Below, piece by piece: positions 40,678-49,992 of a stretch of 64,000 bases of DNA (position 1 is the first letter of the stretch; every line of letters begins with the position of its first letter). This stretch comes from a bacterium (lineage in GTDB: Bacteria > JAMCPX01): assembly GCA_021787665.1 (NCBI GenBank), contig JAJYLN010000013.1:1-64000 (forward strand), in the 5' to 3' direction. The translations under genes were made by a program, and so were the position numbers. The notes beneath the pieces are model-generated. The model saw only the letters and a list, made by a program, of their open reading frames with translations, was not told the DNA's origin and ran no database searches.

Positions 40678-42006
40678 ATGAAGAAGGTCTATGTCGAGAC
40701 ATACGGGTGCCAGATGAACGAGCACGACTCTGAGCGTATGCTCGCGATCCTCTCCGGCAGGGGTTACCTACGGACCGATAGGCCGGAAGACGCGGGCGTC
40801 GTCATCGTGAACACGTGCAGCGTGAGAGGCAAGGCCGAGCAGAAGGCTTATTCGAGCATCGGCAGGTACGTCGAACTGAAAAAAAGAAGGCCCGGTATGC
40901 GCATCGTCTTCAGCGGCTGCGTGGCGCAGCAGGAAGGAGAGGCAATACTGTCCAGGTTCGAGGGCATCGATGTCGTCCTGGGGCCCTCCCGGGTACATAT
41001 GATAGACGAGCTCCTGGACACGGCCGGGCTGGCGGGCAGTTCCGTCGCTGTGGAGCCATACGGCGGGCAGGACCGGTTCAGGAGTCCTGTGAAAAACTTC
41101 GGCGGTGTAAAGGCCTATGTGACCATCATGGAAGGATGCGACCATTTCTGTACGTACTGCACGGTCCCGTACCTCCGCGGCAGAGAGGTCAGTAGAAGGG
41201 CCAGGGAGATCATAGACGAGGTGGAGGCGCTCGTGGGCTCAGGGGTCAGGGAAGTCACCCTGCTGGGACAGAACGTAACCTCGTACAGGGACGCCTCGGA
41301 GGGCAGGGACATGACGCTGTACTATCTGCTCTCCCTGCTGAACGACATACGTGGGCTCGAGCGTATACGATTTATTACCTCACACCCCAAGGACCTGGAC
41401 GAAAGGCTGATAGCGGCGTTTGCAGACTTCGGCAAGGTATGCCGGCACATGCATCTGCCGGTCCAGTCCGGCAGCGACAGGGTACTGCGGCTCATGGCAA
41501 GGGGGTATACGACGCAGGCGTACATGAACAGCCTCGGGAAGCTGCGGAAGGCTGTGCCGGACATCGCCGTTACATCGGACTTCATCGTGGGCTTTCCCTC
41601 GGAGACCGAGGACGACCACCGGGACACCGTTCTGTTTGTAAAAAATGCAGGGTATGATAACATATTCTCGTTCAAATATTCCGATAGACCGCTCGCAAGG
41701 GCGAGCAAACTGGAGGATAAAGTTCAGCCGGACGTCATAGCGCGGAGGCTCAGGGACCTCCAGTCCGTACAACTCGGGCTGACACGGTACATCTATGCTT
41801 CACTGGTCGGAACGACGCAGCGGGTACTCGTAGAAGGAAACAGCAAGAGACAGGGCAGAATGCAGGGCAGGACTTCACAGGGGAGGATCGTGAACTTCGA
41901 GGGTGTCGCTGACAAGGGCGCTGTGGCTGACATCGTGATTGGAGATTATTCCGATAATGCTTTATATGGCAGATGCATGAACAGGGAGGGCCGGGATGTT
42001 CATTGA
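40678..42006 (+). CDS. miaB: tRNA-2-methylthio-N6-isopentenyladenosine synthase
   Basis: MiaB adds the 2-methylthio group to i6A37 of tRNAs. The 442-residue protein starts with the UPF0004 domain, whose three Cys ligands bind the auxiliary cluster (ETYGCQMNEHDSE, NTCSVRGKAEQK, FSGCVAQQEGE). The radical SAM motif is CDHFCTYCTVPYLRGRE, and a C-terminal TRAM domain begins near 375. The start agrees with the family's usual MKKVYVETYGC beginning. It overlaps the next gene by 11 bases. I-6-A synthase (miaA) is not in the window. Confidence 0.95.
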   Translation: MKKVYVETYGCQMNEHDSERMLAILSGRGYLRTDRPEDAGVVIVNTCSVRGKAEQKAYSSIGRYVELKKRRPGMRIVFSGCVAQQEGEAILSRFEGIDVVLGPSRVHMIDELLDTAGLAGSSVAVEPYGGQDRFRSPVKNFGGVKAYVTIMEGCDHFCTYCTVPYLRGREVSRRAREIIDEVEALVGSGVREVTLLGQNVTSYRDASEGRDMTLYYLLSLLNDIRGLERIRFITSHPKDLDERLIAAFADFGKVCRHMHLPVQSGSDRVLRLMARGYTTQAYMNSLGKLRKAVPDIAVTSDFIVGFPSETEDDHRDTVLFVKNAGYDNIFSFKYSDRPLARASKLEDKVQPDVIARRLRDLQSVQLGLTRYIYASLVGTTQRVLVEGNSKRQGRMQGRTSQGRIVNFEGVADKGAVADIVIGDYSDNALYGRCMNREGRDVH

Positions 42007-42496
42007 GATGAGGGTCGTGGGCGTCATGATCGACCCGGTCAATTCGACACCCATCGTTATCCTGCGCGACAGCGAGAACAAGTATACGCTGCCTATATGG
42101 ATCGGCGTTACCGAGGCCAGCTCAATCATGATGGAACTCGAAGGCATAAAGGCTCCGCGGCCGAACACGCATGACCTCATACGCAGTATATTGGACACGA
42201 TGGGAATCCGTCCAACAAAGGTTGAGATCATGGAGTTGAAAGACAACACCTATTATGCCGTGCTATCCCTGAAGGCAGGTGCCAGGGAGCTCAGGATAGA
42301 CACGCGTCCCTCCGATGCAATAGCCGTGGCACTGAAGACGGCAGTGGCCATATACGTGGAAAAGACGGTGATCGACAAGTCTCTGGAGTCGATCATAGCA
42401 GCAACGGGCATAGCCGACACGGAAGACAAAAAGAAGAAGTACGATGAGATCCTCAAACAGTTCACCCATGCCGATTTCGGAAAGTACAAGATGTAG
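41996..42496 (+). CDS. Bifunctional nuclease (BFN, DUF151) family protein
   Basis: The 166-residue protein has the DUF151 core: VVGVMIDPVNSTPIVILRDSENKYTLPIWIG, here in two parts, then EASSIMMELEGIKAPRPNTHDLI and RELRIDTRPSDAIAVALKTAVAIYV in parts near 95-120. Plant members show both RNase and DNase activity; the bacterial role is not established. The 11-base overlap with miaB is an arrangement I associate with deltaproteobacterial genomes. A helical C-terminal tail of about 40 residues follows. Confidence 0.88.
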   Translation: MFIEMRVVGVMIDPVNSTPIVILRDSENKYTLPIWIGVTEASSIMMELEGIKAPRPNTHDLIRSILDTMGIRPTKVEIMELKDNTYYAVLSLKAGARELRIDTRPSDAIAVALKTAVAIYVEKTVIDKSLESIIAATGIADTEDKKKKYDEILKQFTHADFGKYKM

Positions 42497-42514
42497 GTGT
42501 CATGAGCTACGGCT

Positions 42515-44365
42515 ATGAATAACGGAAACATACTCGTCATAGACAAAGACAGGTTTTACCGGGAGCTCTACCACGATTTGCTCTCCGGTGTAGGGTACGA
42601 GGTTTTTACCCCGGCAGGCTACGAACTCCCGAACACGGACATGGCAAAGTTCGATCTCGTCATCGTTGAGCCGGGTATCCATGAGGGACAGATGGGATCG
42701 CTGATCGAGAAGGTGAAATCCGTGCGCTACCTCCCGGAGATGCTCGTCGTGACTGCCCAGAGTAGTGCCGCCGCACGATCCTTCATGCCCGACGGCTCAC
42801 TGCACTACACCTACATAAAGAAGCCGTTCGACGACAGCAAGTTCCTGCATATCGTGACGAACATGATTGCGCAGAGACGGCTCTTCATAGAGAAGGAGAA
42901 GCTCGCGAAGGAGGGCATGGAGTATCTTATCCTGCTCGAGGTTTACAAGAGATCGAGCGATATCCTTTCTCAGAGCAGCACCGACGGCGTCCTGAAGAAG
43001 CTGATCGATGCGGTTGTCGTGGAACTGAAGCTTGAGCGGGCCATGTTGTGGTTCAGGACCAGCGATGATACCATGAGCCTGGTCCACTCGTTCGGCTACG
43101 AGACGGAGCCTTACGAGGAGCAAATCTCGATCAACTGGAAGACCTTCCGGTACCGATCAGCGCTGAAGGATGGCCATCTCGTTACGGACAGCGATGAACT
43201 GATGTACCTCCTCATCCAGGGGCAGGACGGTGGCGTGTATGCTATGCTAAGGCTCAAGAAGAAGGGCTCGACGTTTTCCATCCAGGACACGAGAGTGGCA
43301 AGGACGCTCGCCACCTTCGGCGGGATCGCGATATCCAACGCGATAAAGCTATCACAGAAGGTCACCGACACCCTCAGGGCTGACAACCTGCCCGCGTACA
43401 GTTTCCGGTACTTTCTCGAGTATACCGAGAACGAGATCAAGCGATCGCACCGGATGCACAGCATGTTCTCTATTGCGGTGATATCCGTGGAGAACTACCG
43501 GGAGCTCATGGAGGCGTTCAGCAAATCGTACCTGGACGAGGTGTTCGTGAAGATAACGAGCCTGATAAACGAGGTCATACGGGACGCAGACACCCTCTCG
43601 ATCTCCGAGCATGCGAACATGCTCAACCTGTTTCTGCCGGACACGGACTACTTCGGATCGATAATAACCATGCGGAGGATCAAGAATCAGTTGAAGCACA
43701 CGCTCTATGTCACGGACGGCTCGATCACGAAACACGTCGAGATGGTCATAGGCTCGTCGACCTATCCGAACGACGGCACGACCGCGCAAACGCTCCTCGC
43801 CAAGGCCTACGAGATGGCGAAGCGATCGAGGAGCGGCAGGCTGAAGGAGATCGCGTCCATAGAGTCCCTCGGATTCATGGATTTCTCTGACAACATCCTG
43901 AAGATATTCAACAAGCCCATGCAAAACGGGGGTGAGGTGACGACTGCCATCTTCACGACGACGAAGGAACACCTCATGGAGATCATAAACCTGCTTTCCG
44001 GCGATATGCTCGCGAGGCCCTTTATGCGGGGACTCATGTTCCTCGGCATGCCTTCCGTAACGAACGAGGTGAGGATCATCAAGGAGCAGTACAAGCTGTA
44101 CAGCTCGAACACGAAGTTCTACCTGCTCGGCAAGAAGACCAACAACGAATTCATAGACATCTCCTATGCTCCCATCATGATCATCAACGAGGAGATCGGC
44201 GGCAGGTATTTCGTTTTTAACCTGAACGAAGAGTACGCCTACGGTCTCATTACCGGAGAGATAAAGGACCGGCAGTTCCCCGTCTTCCATACGAGCGACC
44301 CGATGATCGTCGAAGAGCTCATCGCAGTCCTGCAGGAGAAATACTTTTTACAAAGACAGATATGA
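42515..44365 (+). CDS. Pseudo-receiver, GAF-like and degenerate GGDEF-like protein
   Basis: The 616-residue protein begins with a CheY-like domain (1-125) that keeps ILVIDKDRF and KKPFDD, but the phospho-acceptor Asp is Glu52 (LVIVEPGIH). A GAF-like region follows (about 150-285, LLEVYKRSSDIL and VARTLATFGGIAISNAI). Next is a diguanylate-cyclase-like fold (about 290-450) where GGDEF is replaced by SEHAN (ISEHANMLNLFLP), so it cannot make c-di-GMP. The last 160 residues (MEIINLLSGDM onward) are unrecognised. It lies 18 bases after the nuclease gene and 3 before the next gene. Confidence 0.7.
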   Translation: MNNGNILVIDKDRFYRELYHDLLSGVGYEVFTPAGYELPNTDMAKFDLVIVEPGIHEGQMGSLIEKVKSVRYLPEMLVVTAQSSAAARSFMPDGSLHYTYIKKPFDDSKFLHIVTNMIAQRRLFIEKEKLAKEGMEYLILLEVYKRSSDILSQSSTDGVLKKLIDAVVVELKLERAMLWFRTSDDTMSLVHSFGYETEPYEEQISINWKTFRYRSALKDGHLVTDSDELMYLLIQGQDGGVYAMLRLKKKGSTFSIQDTRVARTLATFGGIAISNAIKLSQKVTDTLRADNLPAYSFRYFLEYTENEIKRSHRMHSMFSIAVISVENYRELMEAFSKSYLDEVFVKITSLINEVIRDADTLSISEHANMLNLFLPDTDYFGSIITMRRIKNQLKHTLYVTDGSITKHVEMVIGSSTYPNDGTTAQTLLAKAYEMAKRSRSGRLKEIASIESLGFMDFSDNILKIFNKPMQNGGEVTTAIFTTTKEHLMEIINLLSGDMLARPFMRGLMFLGMPSVTNEVRIIKEQYKLYSSNTKFYLLGKKTNNEFIDISYAPIMIINEEIGGRYFVFNLNEEYAYGLITGEIKDRQFPVFHTSDPMIVEELIAVLQEKYFLQRQI

Positions 44366-44368
44366 AAT

Positions 44369-45913
44369 ATGGTAAGGACCAAGGGTAAAATTTTCATAGC
44401 CGATACCGATCAGAAGTCCATCGTTCTGATCAAGGATGCTCTCAAGGCACAGGGGTACACGGTCTCCTCGGCTCTGAACGGGGTAAAGGCACTCGAGCTC
44501 ATCATAGAGCAGCTCCCGGACATCATACTCCTCGGGATGGAACTCCCGATAATAGATACGGAGAAACTCAGGGACATTATCAGCACGAACCCCAGGACGG
44601 ACAAGCTGGCGTGCATATTCATGGGCACGCCCGAACAAATTAAGTCCGTTAGCGCGATGGGAGAGAAGGTCATCACGAAGCCTTTCCGTATTGATGCGCT
44701 CATCAATACCATGTCTGCTATCTATCAGAAAAGACAGAAGGCCATTGAGCTGTCCCGGGAGAACAAGGAGATAGAGGGCAACCTCTCGCAGATATCGCTG
44801 GTGGACCTGATACAGATCTTCAGCATGAACAAGAAGGACGGTACGATTACGATATACTCGGACAAGGGGAACGGGTTCATCTACCTGCAGGAGGGCGGCA
44901 TCATCAATGCGACCTTCGAGAAGGTCGAGGGCGTGAAGGCGTTCTACCGGCTGCTCGCCGTCAGGAACGGCAAGTTCGAGTTCATACCGCATCGTGCCCT
45001 GACCCCGACGCGGATTACGTCGACGACAGAATCTCTCCTCATGGAGGGCATGAGACACATCGACGAGACGAAGAAAAACAAGAACATCCTGCCGTCCATG
45101 GAGTCCAGGGTGAAGCTGAAGAAAAAGCTGTCCGAGCTGCCCAAGCAGGTAAGGACGATAACCCAGGAGGTGCTCCTGTTGCTCGAATTCTACGACAAGG
45201 TCGAGGACATCGTGGACAACTGTACCTTCCCGGACTACGATGTCCTGCGTGTTCTCGTGGCGCTTATCGAGAAGGGCATCATCGAGATCATAAAGCAGGC
45301 GCAACCGAAGCAAGGTACGACCGGTGCCGGTATCCTCGCAAACGAAGAGGTCTTCAAGCTCCTGGAGATCGTTTCGGTCAACAAACACACGAAACTCGAA
45401 TCACACCGGGGAAGGATAATAGTCCTCTCGGCAAACTACAACTCGCTCAAGACCTTCGTAAACGGTATCAACAGTATGCCCCGGTTTGTCCTGAACAGCT
45501 CTTTTGCGATAGCGAACCGGGACGATGTGTTCTTCGGAGAGGTGGGCATGCTGACCCTTACGGAGCTCCTCGGTATCGAGATTCTCTCGGTGCCGCCGCT
45601 GATCGAGTACGGCCCCCTATGGCTAGCGCTGTCCAACAGCACCGTAGGTGCCGTCATTGTCTTCGATAAAGGGTCGAAAGACATCCTCGGTCCCTTCCTG
45701 AACGCCGTGAACAAGTTCAGAGAGGCGAGGAGCCTGCCCGTTGCCTATGTGTTTGTGACACCGGACCAGGTCGAATCGAAGGGCAAGACCGTACCGACAC
45801 TGCGCAAGCTCCTAGCAGCCGGCAACGAAGACCCCGTGTTCGTCTTCGACAAGGACTCTGCGGACAGCATGAATGTCATCCCTGCACTCCTGAGGAAGGT
45901 CATCAGCATATGA
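44369..45913 (+). CDS. Pseudo-receiver, DUF4388 and degenerate GTPase-like protein
   Basis: The 514-residue protein has three parts. Residues 1-125 are a receiver with Gly56 in place of the phospho-acceptor Asp (DIILLGMELP), although the N-terminal acidic ADTDQ and ITKPF Lys remain. Residues about 133-230 are a PatA-type DUF4388 domain (GNLSQISLVDLIQIFSMNKKDG in two parts, FIYLQEGGIINATF). Residues about 350-514 follow the pattern of MglA-like small GTPases, but the P-loop reads SANYNSLKTF, with only the KT of GxxGxGKT retained. All regulatory modules seem to be binding scaffolds. The PHP gene overlaps its end by 4 bases. Confidence 0.7.
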   Translation: MVRTKGKIFIADTDQKSIVLIKDALKAQGYTVSSALNGVKALELIIEQLPDIILLGMELPIIDTEKLRDIISTNPRTDKLACIFMGTPEQIKSVSAMGEKVITKPFRIDALINTMSAIYQKRQKAIELSRENKEIEGNLSQISLVDLIQIFSMNKKDGTITIYSDKGNGFIYLQEGGIINATFEKVEGVKAFYRLLAVRNGKFEFIPHRALTPTRITSTTESLLMEGMRHIDETKKNKNILPSMESRVKLKKKLSELPKQVRTITQEVLLLLEFYDKVEDIVDNCTFPDYDVLRVLVALIEKGIIEIIKQAQPKQGTTGAGILANEEVFKLLEIVSVNKHTKLESHRGRIIVLSANYNSLKTFVNGINSMPRFVLNSSFAIANRDDVFFGEVGMLTLTELLGIEILSVPPLIEYGPLWLALSNSTVGAVIVFDKGSKDILGPFLNAVNKFREARSLPVAYVFVTPDQVESKGKTVPTLRKLLAAGNEDPVFVFDKDSADSMNVIPALLRKVISI

Positions 45914-46557
45914 TAGACCTCCACACGCATTCTTTCTTCAGCGATGGAGATCTGGTACCCTCGGAGCTTGTCCGGAGGGCAGAGGTCATCGGCATAGGAA
46001 CGCTGGCGATTACCGACCACGTCGATTTTTCGAACTACCGGTTCATCATAGAACATGTGAAGGCCGCTGCGCGGGAGTTGTCAGGAAGAAAAAAGGGCAT
46101 ACGGGTTCTTGCAGGCGTAGAGATAACCCATGTCCCGGCCGTTGATGTCCCCAGGCTTATCGAGTTATCGAGAAAGGCCGGCGCTGCGGTCGTTGTCGTC
46201 CACGGGGAGACCATTGTGGAGCCCGTGGAGCAGAAGACCAACCTCTCCGGCATAGAAGGGCGTGCGGACATTATTGCACACCCGGGCCTTATCACGATAC
46301 GCGAGGCCGAGCTTGCAGCGAAAAAAGGGGTCTTCCTCGAGATTAGCGGCAGATGCGGGCACAGCTTCACGAACGGACATGTGGCAGCGGTCGCCCGGAA
46401 AACGGGTGCCGGTCTCGTGTTCGATTCGGATGCCCATACGGACCGGGATCTCATGGACTACGACCGGGCACTGAAGATCGTACAGGGTGCCGGACTGACG
46501 GATAAAGATTTCGACGTGATGCTGAAGAATTCCAGAAAGATTGTTCAGGAGAGATGA
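45910..46557 (+). CDS. PHP-domain phosphoesterase
   Basis: The 215-residue protein has the PHP metal-binding motifs in order: DLHTHSFFSDGDLVPSEL with HxH, ITDHVDF, GVEITHVP, IAHPGLI near 118 and DSDAHTDRDLMDYD near 177. Histidinol-phosphate-type phosphatase or another phosphoester hydrolysis is possible. The genes around it do not point to histidine synthesis. Its ATG overlaps the previous gene's stop as ATGA and the next gene's ATG follows its stop by one base. Confidence 0.85.
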   Translation: MIDLHTHSFFSDGDLVPSELVRRAEVIGIGTLAITDHVDFSNYRFIIEHVKAAARELSGRKKGIRVLAGVEITHVPAVDVPRLIELSRKAGAAVVVVHGETIVEPVEQKTNLSGIEGRADIIAHPGLITIREAELAAKKGVFLEISGRCGHSFTNGHVAAVARKTGAGLVFDSDAHTDRDLMDYDRALKIVQGAGLTDKDFDVMLKNSRKIVQER

Positions 46558-46558
46558 C

Positions 46559-49500
46559 ATGATCCTCAGGTGTGAAAACTGTAAGACGATGTACATGTTT
46601 ACCGAGGCGCAGCTTAAGGCCCAGGACTATAAGTTTGCATGCAAGAAATGCGGACACGAGAACACGGTAGCGCTGCCCGCAGAGGCTGGTGGGAACGAGC
46701 ATGCCGGGGCGCCCATTCTGACCGAGACAAAGCCTCCGGAGGCCGCAGGAACGGCCGCCCCGCAGATGCCGGAGCAGCAAGAAGCGCCGGAAGGAGGCTT
46801 GGAAGCGGCACAGGAGGCACTGCTGAAGGGTATGCCCAATGAGTCACTGAAAGAGGCGGAGATCCCTCGGGAAACGAAGGCACCACCCCAGCAGCAAGAG
46901 CCAGCTCCCGAACATGAAGGGTCTGAGTTGGGAGATATATTCTCTTCTCTCGATACCGCAAAGACTGACGAAAAGCAGCCGGCGCCCATGGATGAGTCCA
47001 TGTCGGCACCCGTGCAGCAGGATGCCCCTGCACCATCGCCCGGGAGTGGTGCGGCCGGGGCAGAGTCACCGCATAAGGACGAGGGCATTATAGAGGGCTT
47101 CGAGGAGTTCACCATGGACGATCTCAAGGGCACCGAGGAGGGTCGGTCCGGTACAGACGAAGTCCAGGGCGGCGGCGAACCAGCAGGGCAGCAGGAAACG
47201 GGTTGGCTCGAGTCTACGAAGATCGACGATACCCTCGGTGTCCCCGGCCAGGACGATCTGTCCGGAGAGACGGTCCCGATGGAAGATACGATGCCGGAGA
47301 TGCTGAAGGACAACGAGGCAACGGCGTCAAGCGCCCATGAGGCTGGAGTCCAGCAGGAGCATCAGGCCACAGAACATTCCTTGTTGACGGACGAGACCTC
47401 GGTCATTCCGGAAGTGCCGCAGGCCACGGAGAGTCTGTTTCAGGAGACGGAAGAAGCGGTGCCGGTATACCACGGGCACCTGATGAAGGTTCTTATCGCG
47501 GCAGGTGCGGGCCTCCTTGTCGTCATCCTGATGCTGCTGGGAATCTACTATTACCTCGTCGAATACAGCCCGGCACACCCGGACTTCAACAAGCTGACCC
47601 TTATGACGTACAGCTTTTTCCCTGTCTCGGACAGGGCAAAGGACCAGGCCCGGCATATGCTGAAAGAGGCCGATGCGCTGTATCAGGAGGACACCGTATA
47701 CGCCTATCGGAAGTCCCTGGGCCTCTATGAGAAGGCCGCAGCAACAGATCATCGCCTTACCGGTGCGTTCGTCGGCATCGTCAAGGACTACGCGATGCTG
47801 AAAGACATAGACAAAACCGGTGTACGGATAAAGGACAGCGCCAGGCTCGTTACAAGGATCGGATCGCTCATGCATGACGATGCGGAGTATGATCTACTGC
47901 AGGGTATGGTAGCCATTGCGAACGATGACCTCTCCGTCGCATCGGACAAGATCCGGATGGCGCTCGAAAAATCGCCGAAGCTCCCGGAAGCACTGTACTA
48001 CAGGGCGTACATCGGCTTCAGTCAGGGAGCGACACTGACCGCCACCGCCTCGGACCTCACGCAGGTGATCGCGCTCGATCCGGCTATGACAAAGGCACAG
48101 CTTCTCCTCGCCGAGGTATACCGGCAGCAGCAAGATGCCCCCCATGCCATCGAAATCCTCGAGGGTATTCTGGGCAGAGACCCGTATAATACTGCCGCAG
48201 GAATACAAGAAGCAGAGCTCGAGACGAACACCACGAACACGGTCCAGCAGTCCATTGCTGCGCTCAACACTATGGTGGCCAAGGGCGCGCATGAGATCGA
48301 CGACTACGACCGTGCACGGGTGTACCTTGAAATGGGCAAGCTGGAATTGTTCGATAACGACTATCGAGCCGCCATAGATGCATTCAAGTCATCCATCCAG
48401 AGCCGGCGAACGACGGCGGCATACCTTGCCCTCGGCAACGCGTATCTCCATGGGGGTAACCTGAGCGATGCGGAGACCCAGTACCAGACAGCGGTATCGT
48501 CGGACAGCAGCTCGGCAGAAGCGAGATTCAGACTTGCACACGCATATTACCTCGATCACAAGTATGTGCTCGCTATTGCGAGCTATTCGGACGGTTTGAG
48601 GATACAGGGCGACAATCCTCGGGCACTGTACGGGCTTTCGCGAGCACGGGAGAAAAACGGTGAGCTCGATATCGCCCTGGACGTTATCGAGAAGGCGGTC
48701 AAACTATCGCCCGACAGCCCTGCATTCATCGTGCTGGACGGGAGATTGCTGAGAGAAAAGGGCGACTATAAGAAGGCCTTGGCCATACTCTCGAATGCCG
48801 TCGGGAGGTTTCCTGACTATGCGCCGCTCCATACGGAGTACGGCGTGGTGCTGGGTGATACCGGCGACTATAAAGACGCGATACAGCAGTTGACCGCCGC
48901 TCTGCAGATATCGCCTGCTGCGACAGATAGCTATGCGTACATGGCGGACATGCTGGACAGGACCGGAAAGTATCCGGAGGCGGAAAAGTACGCGAAGGAG
49001 GCGCTATCGGGCACCAACAACTTCCCCTACGCCTATGAGGTGCTGGGGAACGTCTACCTTCACGAGCAGAAACTCAGCGATGCCATCAGGTCATATACCA
49101 CCGCCATCTCTCTCATGCCCTACGACGCCGAGGTACAGTACAGGCTCGCACAGGCATATAAAGCGGGCAAAATGTTTACGGAGGCGGTCACGTATCTTGA
49201 CGGCGCCATAAAGCTGAGTCCGAACAATGCCCTGTACCACTACTGTCTCGGCAATGTATACCGGGATATGGGTAACATACAGTCCGCCATCGATGAGTAC
49301 TCGAAGGCATTGGACGCCGACAGTGCGATGGCCGACGCCTATTACCAGAGGGGACTCATGAACGTCGCGGGTCGGAACGATCTCGCTGCCGTCAACGATC
49401 TGAAGAATGCGATCAAGTATGCGCCGAATAATCCCACTTATATGCTTGCACTGGCGAACTACTACTATACGAACAAGGAGACATTCTCGGCCATAGCTTA

Positions 49501-49987
49501 TCTGAAGCAGGCCCTGAAAAGTGCACCGAAGAACGCAGAGATCCACAGTAAGCTCGGCACGGCGTATAACTATATAGGAAAGACCGATGAAGCGAGAAGA
49601 GAGTTTACCGAGGCTCTCACATTGTCCCACGATTTTCCGGATGCCCTGATCGGCATGGGCAGTATCTCGTACCAGCAGGGAAACATGCAAAGGGCACAGC
49701 AATACTACGAGAAGGCCGTGAGGCTGAGCCCGCAGGACGGTGATGCGCACTATGCCCTGGGTACGGTGTACGAGTATAACGGTATGTACGAGAAAGCACT
49801 GGCAGAATACCGCGATGCGACACGCCTCAGCAGCAACCCTGCGAGCGCCTATTTCAAGGTGGGGATGATGCTGGCAAATCTCAACGAGCCGCACAGGGCA
49901 AAGGCTGCCCTCATGAAGGCGATAAACTTAGGTCTTCCCGGCGATATGGAAAGCGCAGCAAAAAACAAATTAAGAAATCTCATGTAG
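46559..49987 (+). CDS. Giant membrane-anchored TPR protein with N-terminal MJ0042 zinc ribbon
   Basis: The 1142-residue protein starts with a zinc ribbon (LRCENCKTMYMF and FACKKCGHEN, CxxC-CxxC) of the MJ0042 type. A disordered region of about 270 residues rich in Glu, Pro, Ala and Gln follows, then one TM helix near 310-333. The periplasmic part of about 800 residues is almost all TPR repeats, some twenty units such as YAKEALSGTNNFPYAYEVLG and DEYSKALDADSAMADAYYQRG. This topology (cytoplasmic ribbon, extracytoplasmic TPR array) suggests a scaffold. ATG 46559 with AGGAGAG is preferred over TTG 46541. Confidence 0.8.
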   Translation: MILRCENCKTMYMFTEAQLKAQDYKFACKKCGHENTVALPAEAGGNEHAGAPILTETKPPEAAGTAAPQMPEQQEAPEGGLEAAQEALLKGMPNESLKEAEIPRETKAPPQQQEPAPEHEGSELGDIFSSLDTAKTDEKQPAPMDESMSAPVQQDAPAPSPGSGAAGAESPHKDEGIIEGFEEFTMDDLKGTEEGRSGTDEVQGGGEPAGQQETGWLESTKIDDTLGVPGQDDLSGETVPMEDTMPEMLKDNEATASSAHEAGVQQEHQATEHSLLTDETSVIPEVPQATESLFQETEEAVPVYHGHLMKVLIAAGAGLLVVILMLLGIYYYLVEYSPAHPDFNKLTLMTYSFFPVSDRAKDQARHMLKEADALYQEDTVYAYRKSLGLYEKAAATDHRLTGAFVGIVKDYAMLKDIDKTGVRIKDSARLVTRIGSLMHDDAEYDLLQGMVAIANDDLSVASDKIRMALEKSPKLPEALYYRAYIGFSQGATLTATASDLTQVIALDPAMTKAQLLLAEVYRQQQDAPHAIEILEGILGRDPYNTAAGIQEAELETNTTNTVQQSIAALNTMVAKGAHEIDDYDRARVYLEMGKLELFDNDYRAAIDAFKSSIQSRRTTAAYLALGNAYLHGGNLSDAETQYQTAVSSDSSSAEARFRLAHAYYLDHKYVLAIASYSDGLRIQGDNPRALYGLSRAREKNGELDIALDVIEKAVKLSPDSPAFIVLDGRLLREKGDYKKALAILSNAVGRFPDYAPLHTEYGVVLGDTGDYKDAIQQLTAALQISPAATDSYAYMADMLDRTGKYPEAEKYAKEALSGTNNFPYAYEVLGNVYLHEQKLSDAIRSYTTAISLMPYDAEVQYRLAQAYKAGKMFTEAVTYLDGAIKLSPNNALYHYCLGNVYRDMGNIQSAIDEYSKALDADSAMADAYYQRGLMNVAGRNDLAAVNDLKNAIKYAPNNPTYMLALANYYYTNKETFSAIAYLKQALKSAPKNAEIHSKLGTAYNYIGKTDEARREFTEALTLSHDFPDALIGMGSISYQQGNMQRAQQYYEKAVRLSPQDGDAHYALGTVYEYNGMYEKALAEYRDATRLSSNPASAYFKVGMMLANLNEPHRAKAALMKAINLGLPGDMESAAKNKLRNLM

Positions 49988-49992
49988 GATGG

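Noticed and set aside
43352-44290. 312-codon minus-strand ORF opposite the GAF/GGDEF-like gene
   Set aside because: Antisense shadow with low-complexity Arg, Asp, Val and Leu composition. The sense protein has recognisable domains.
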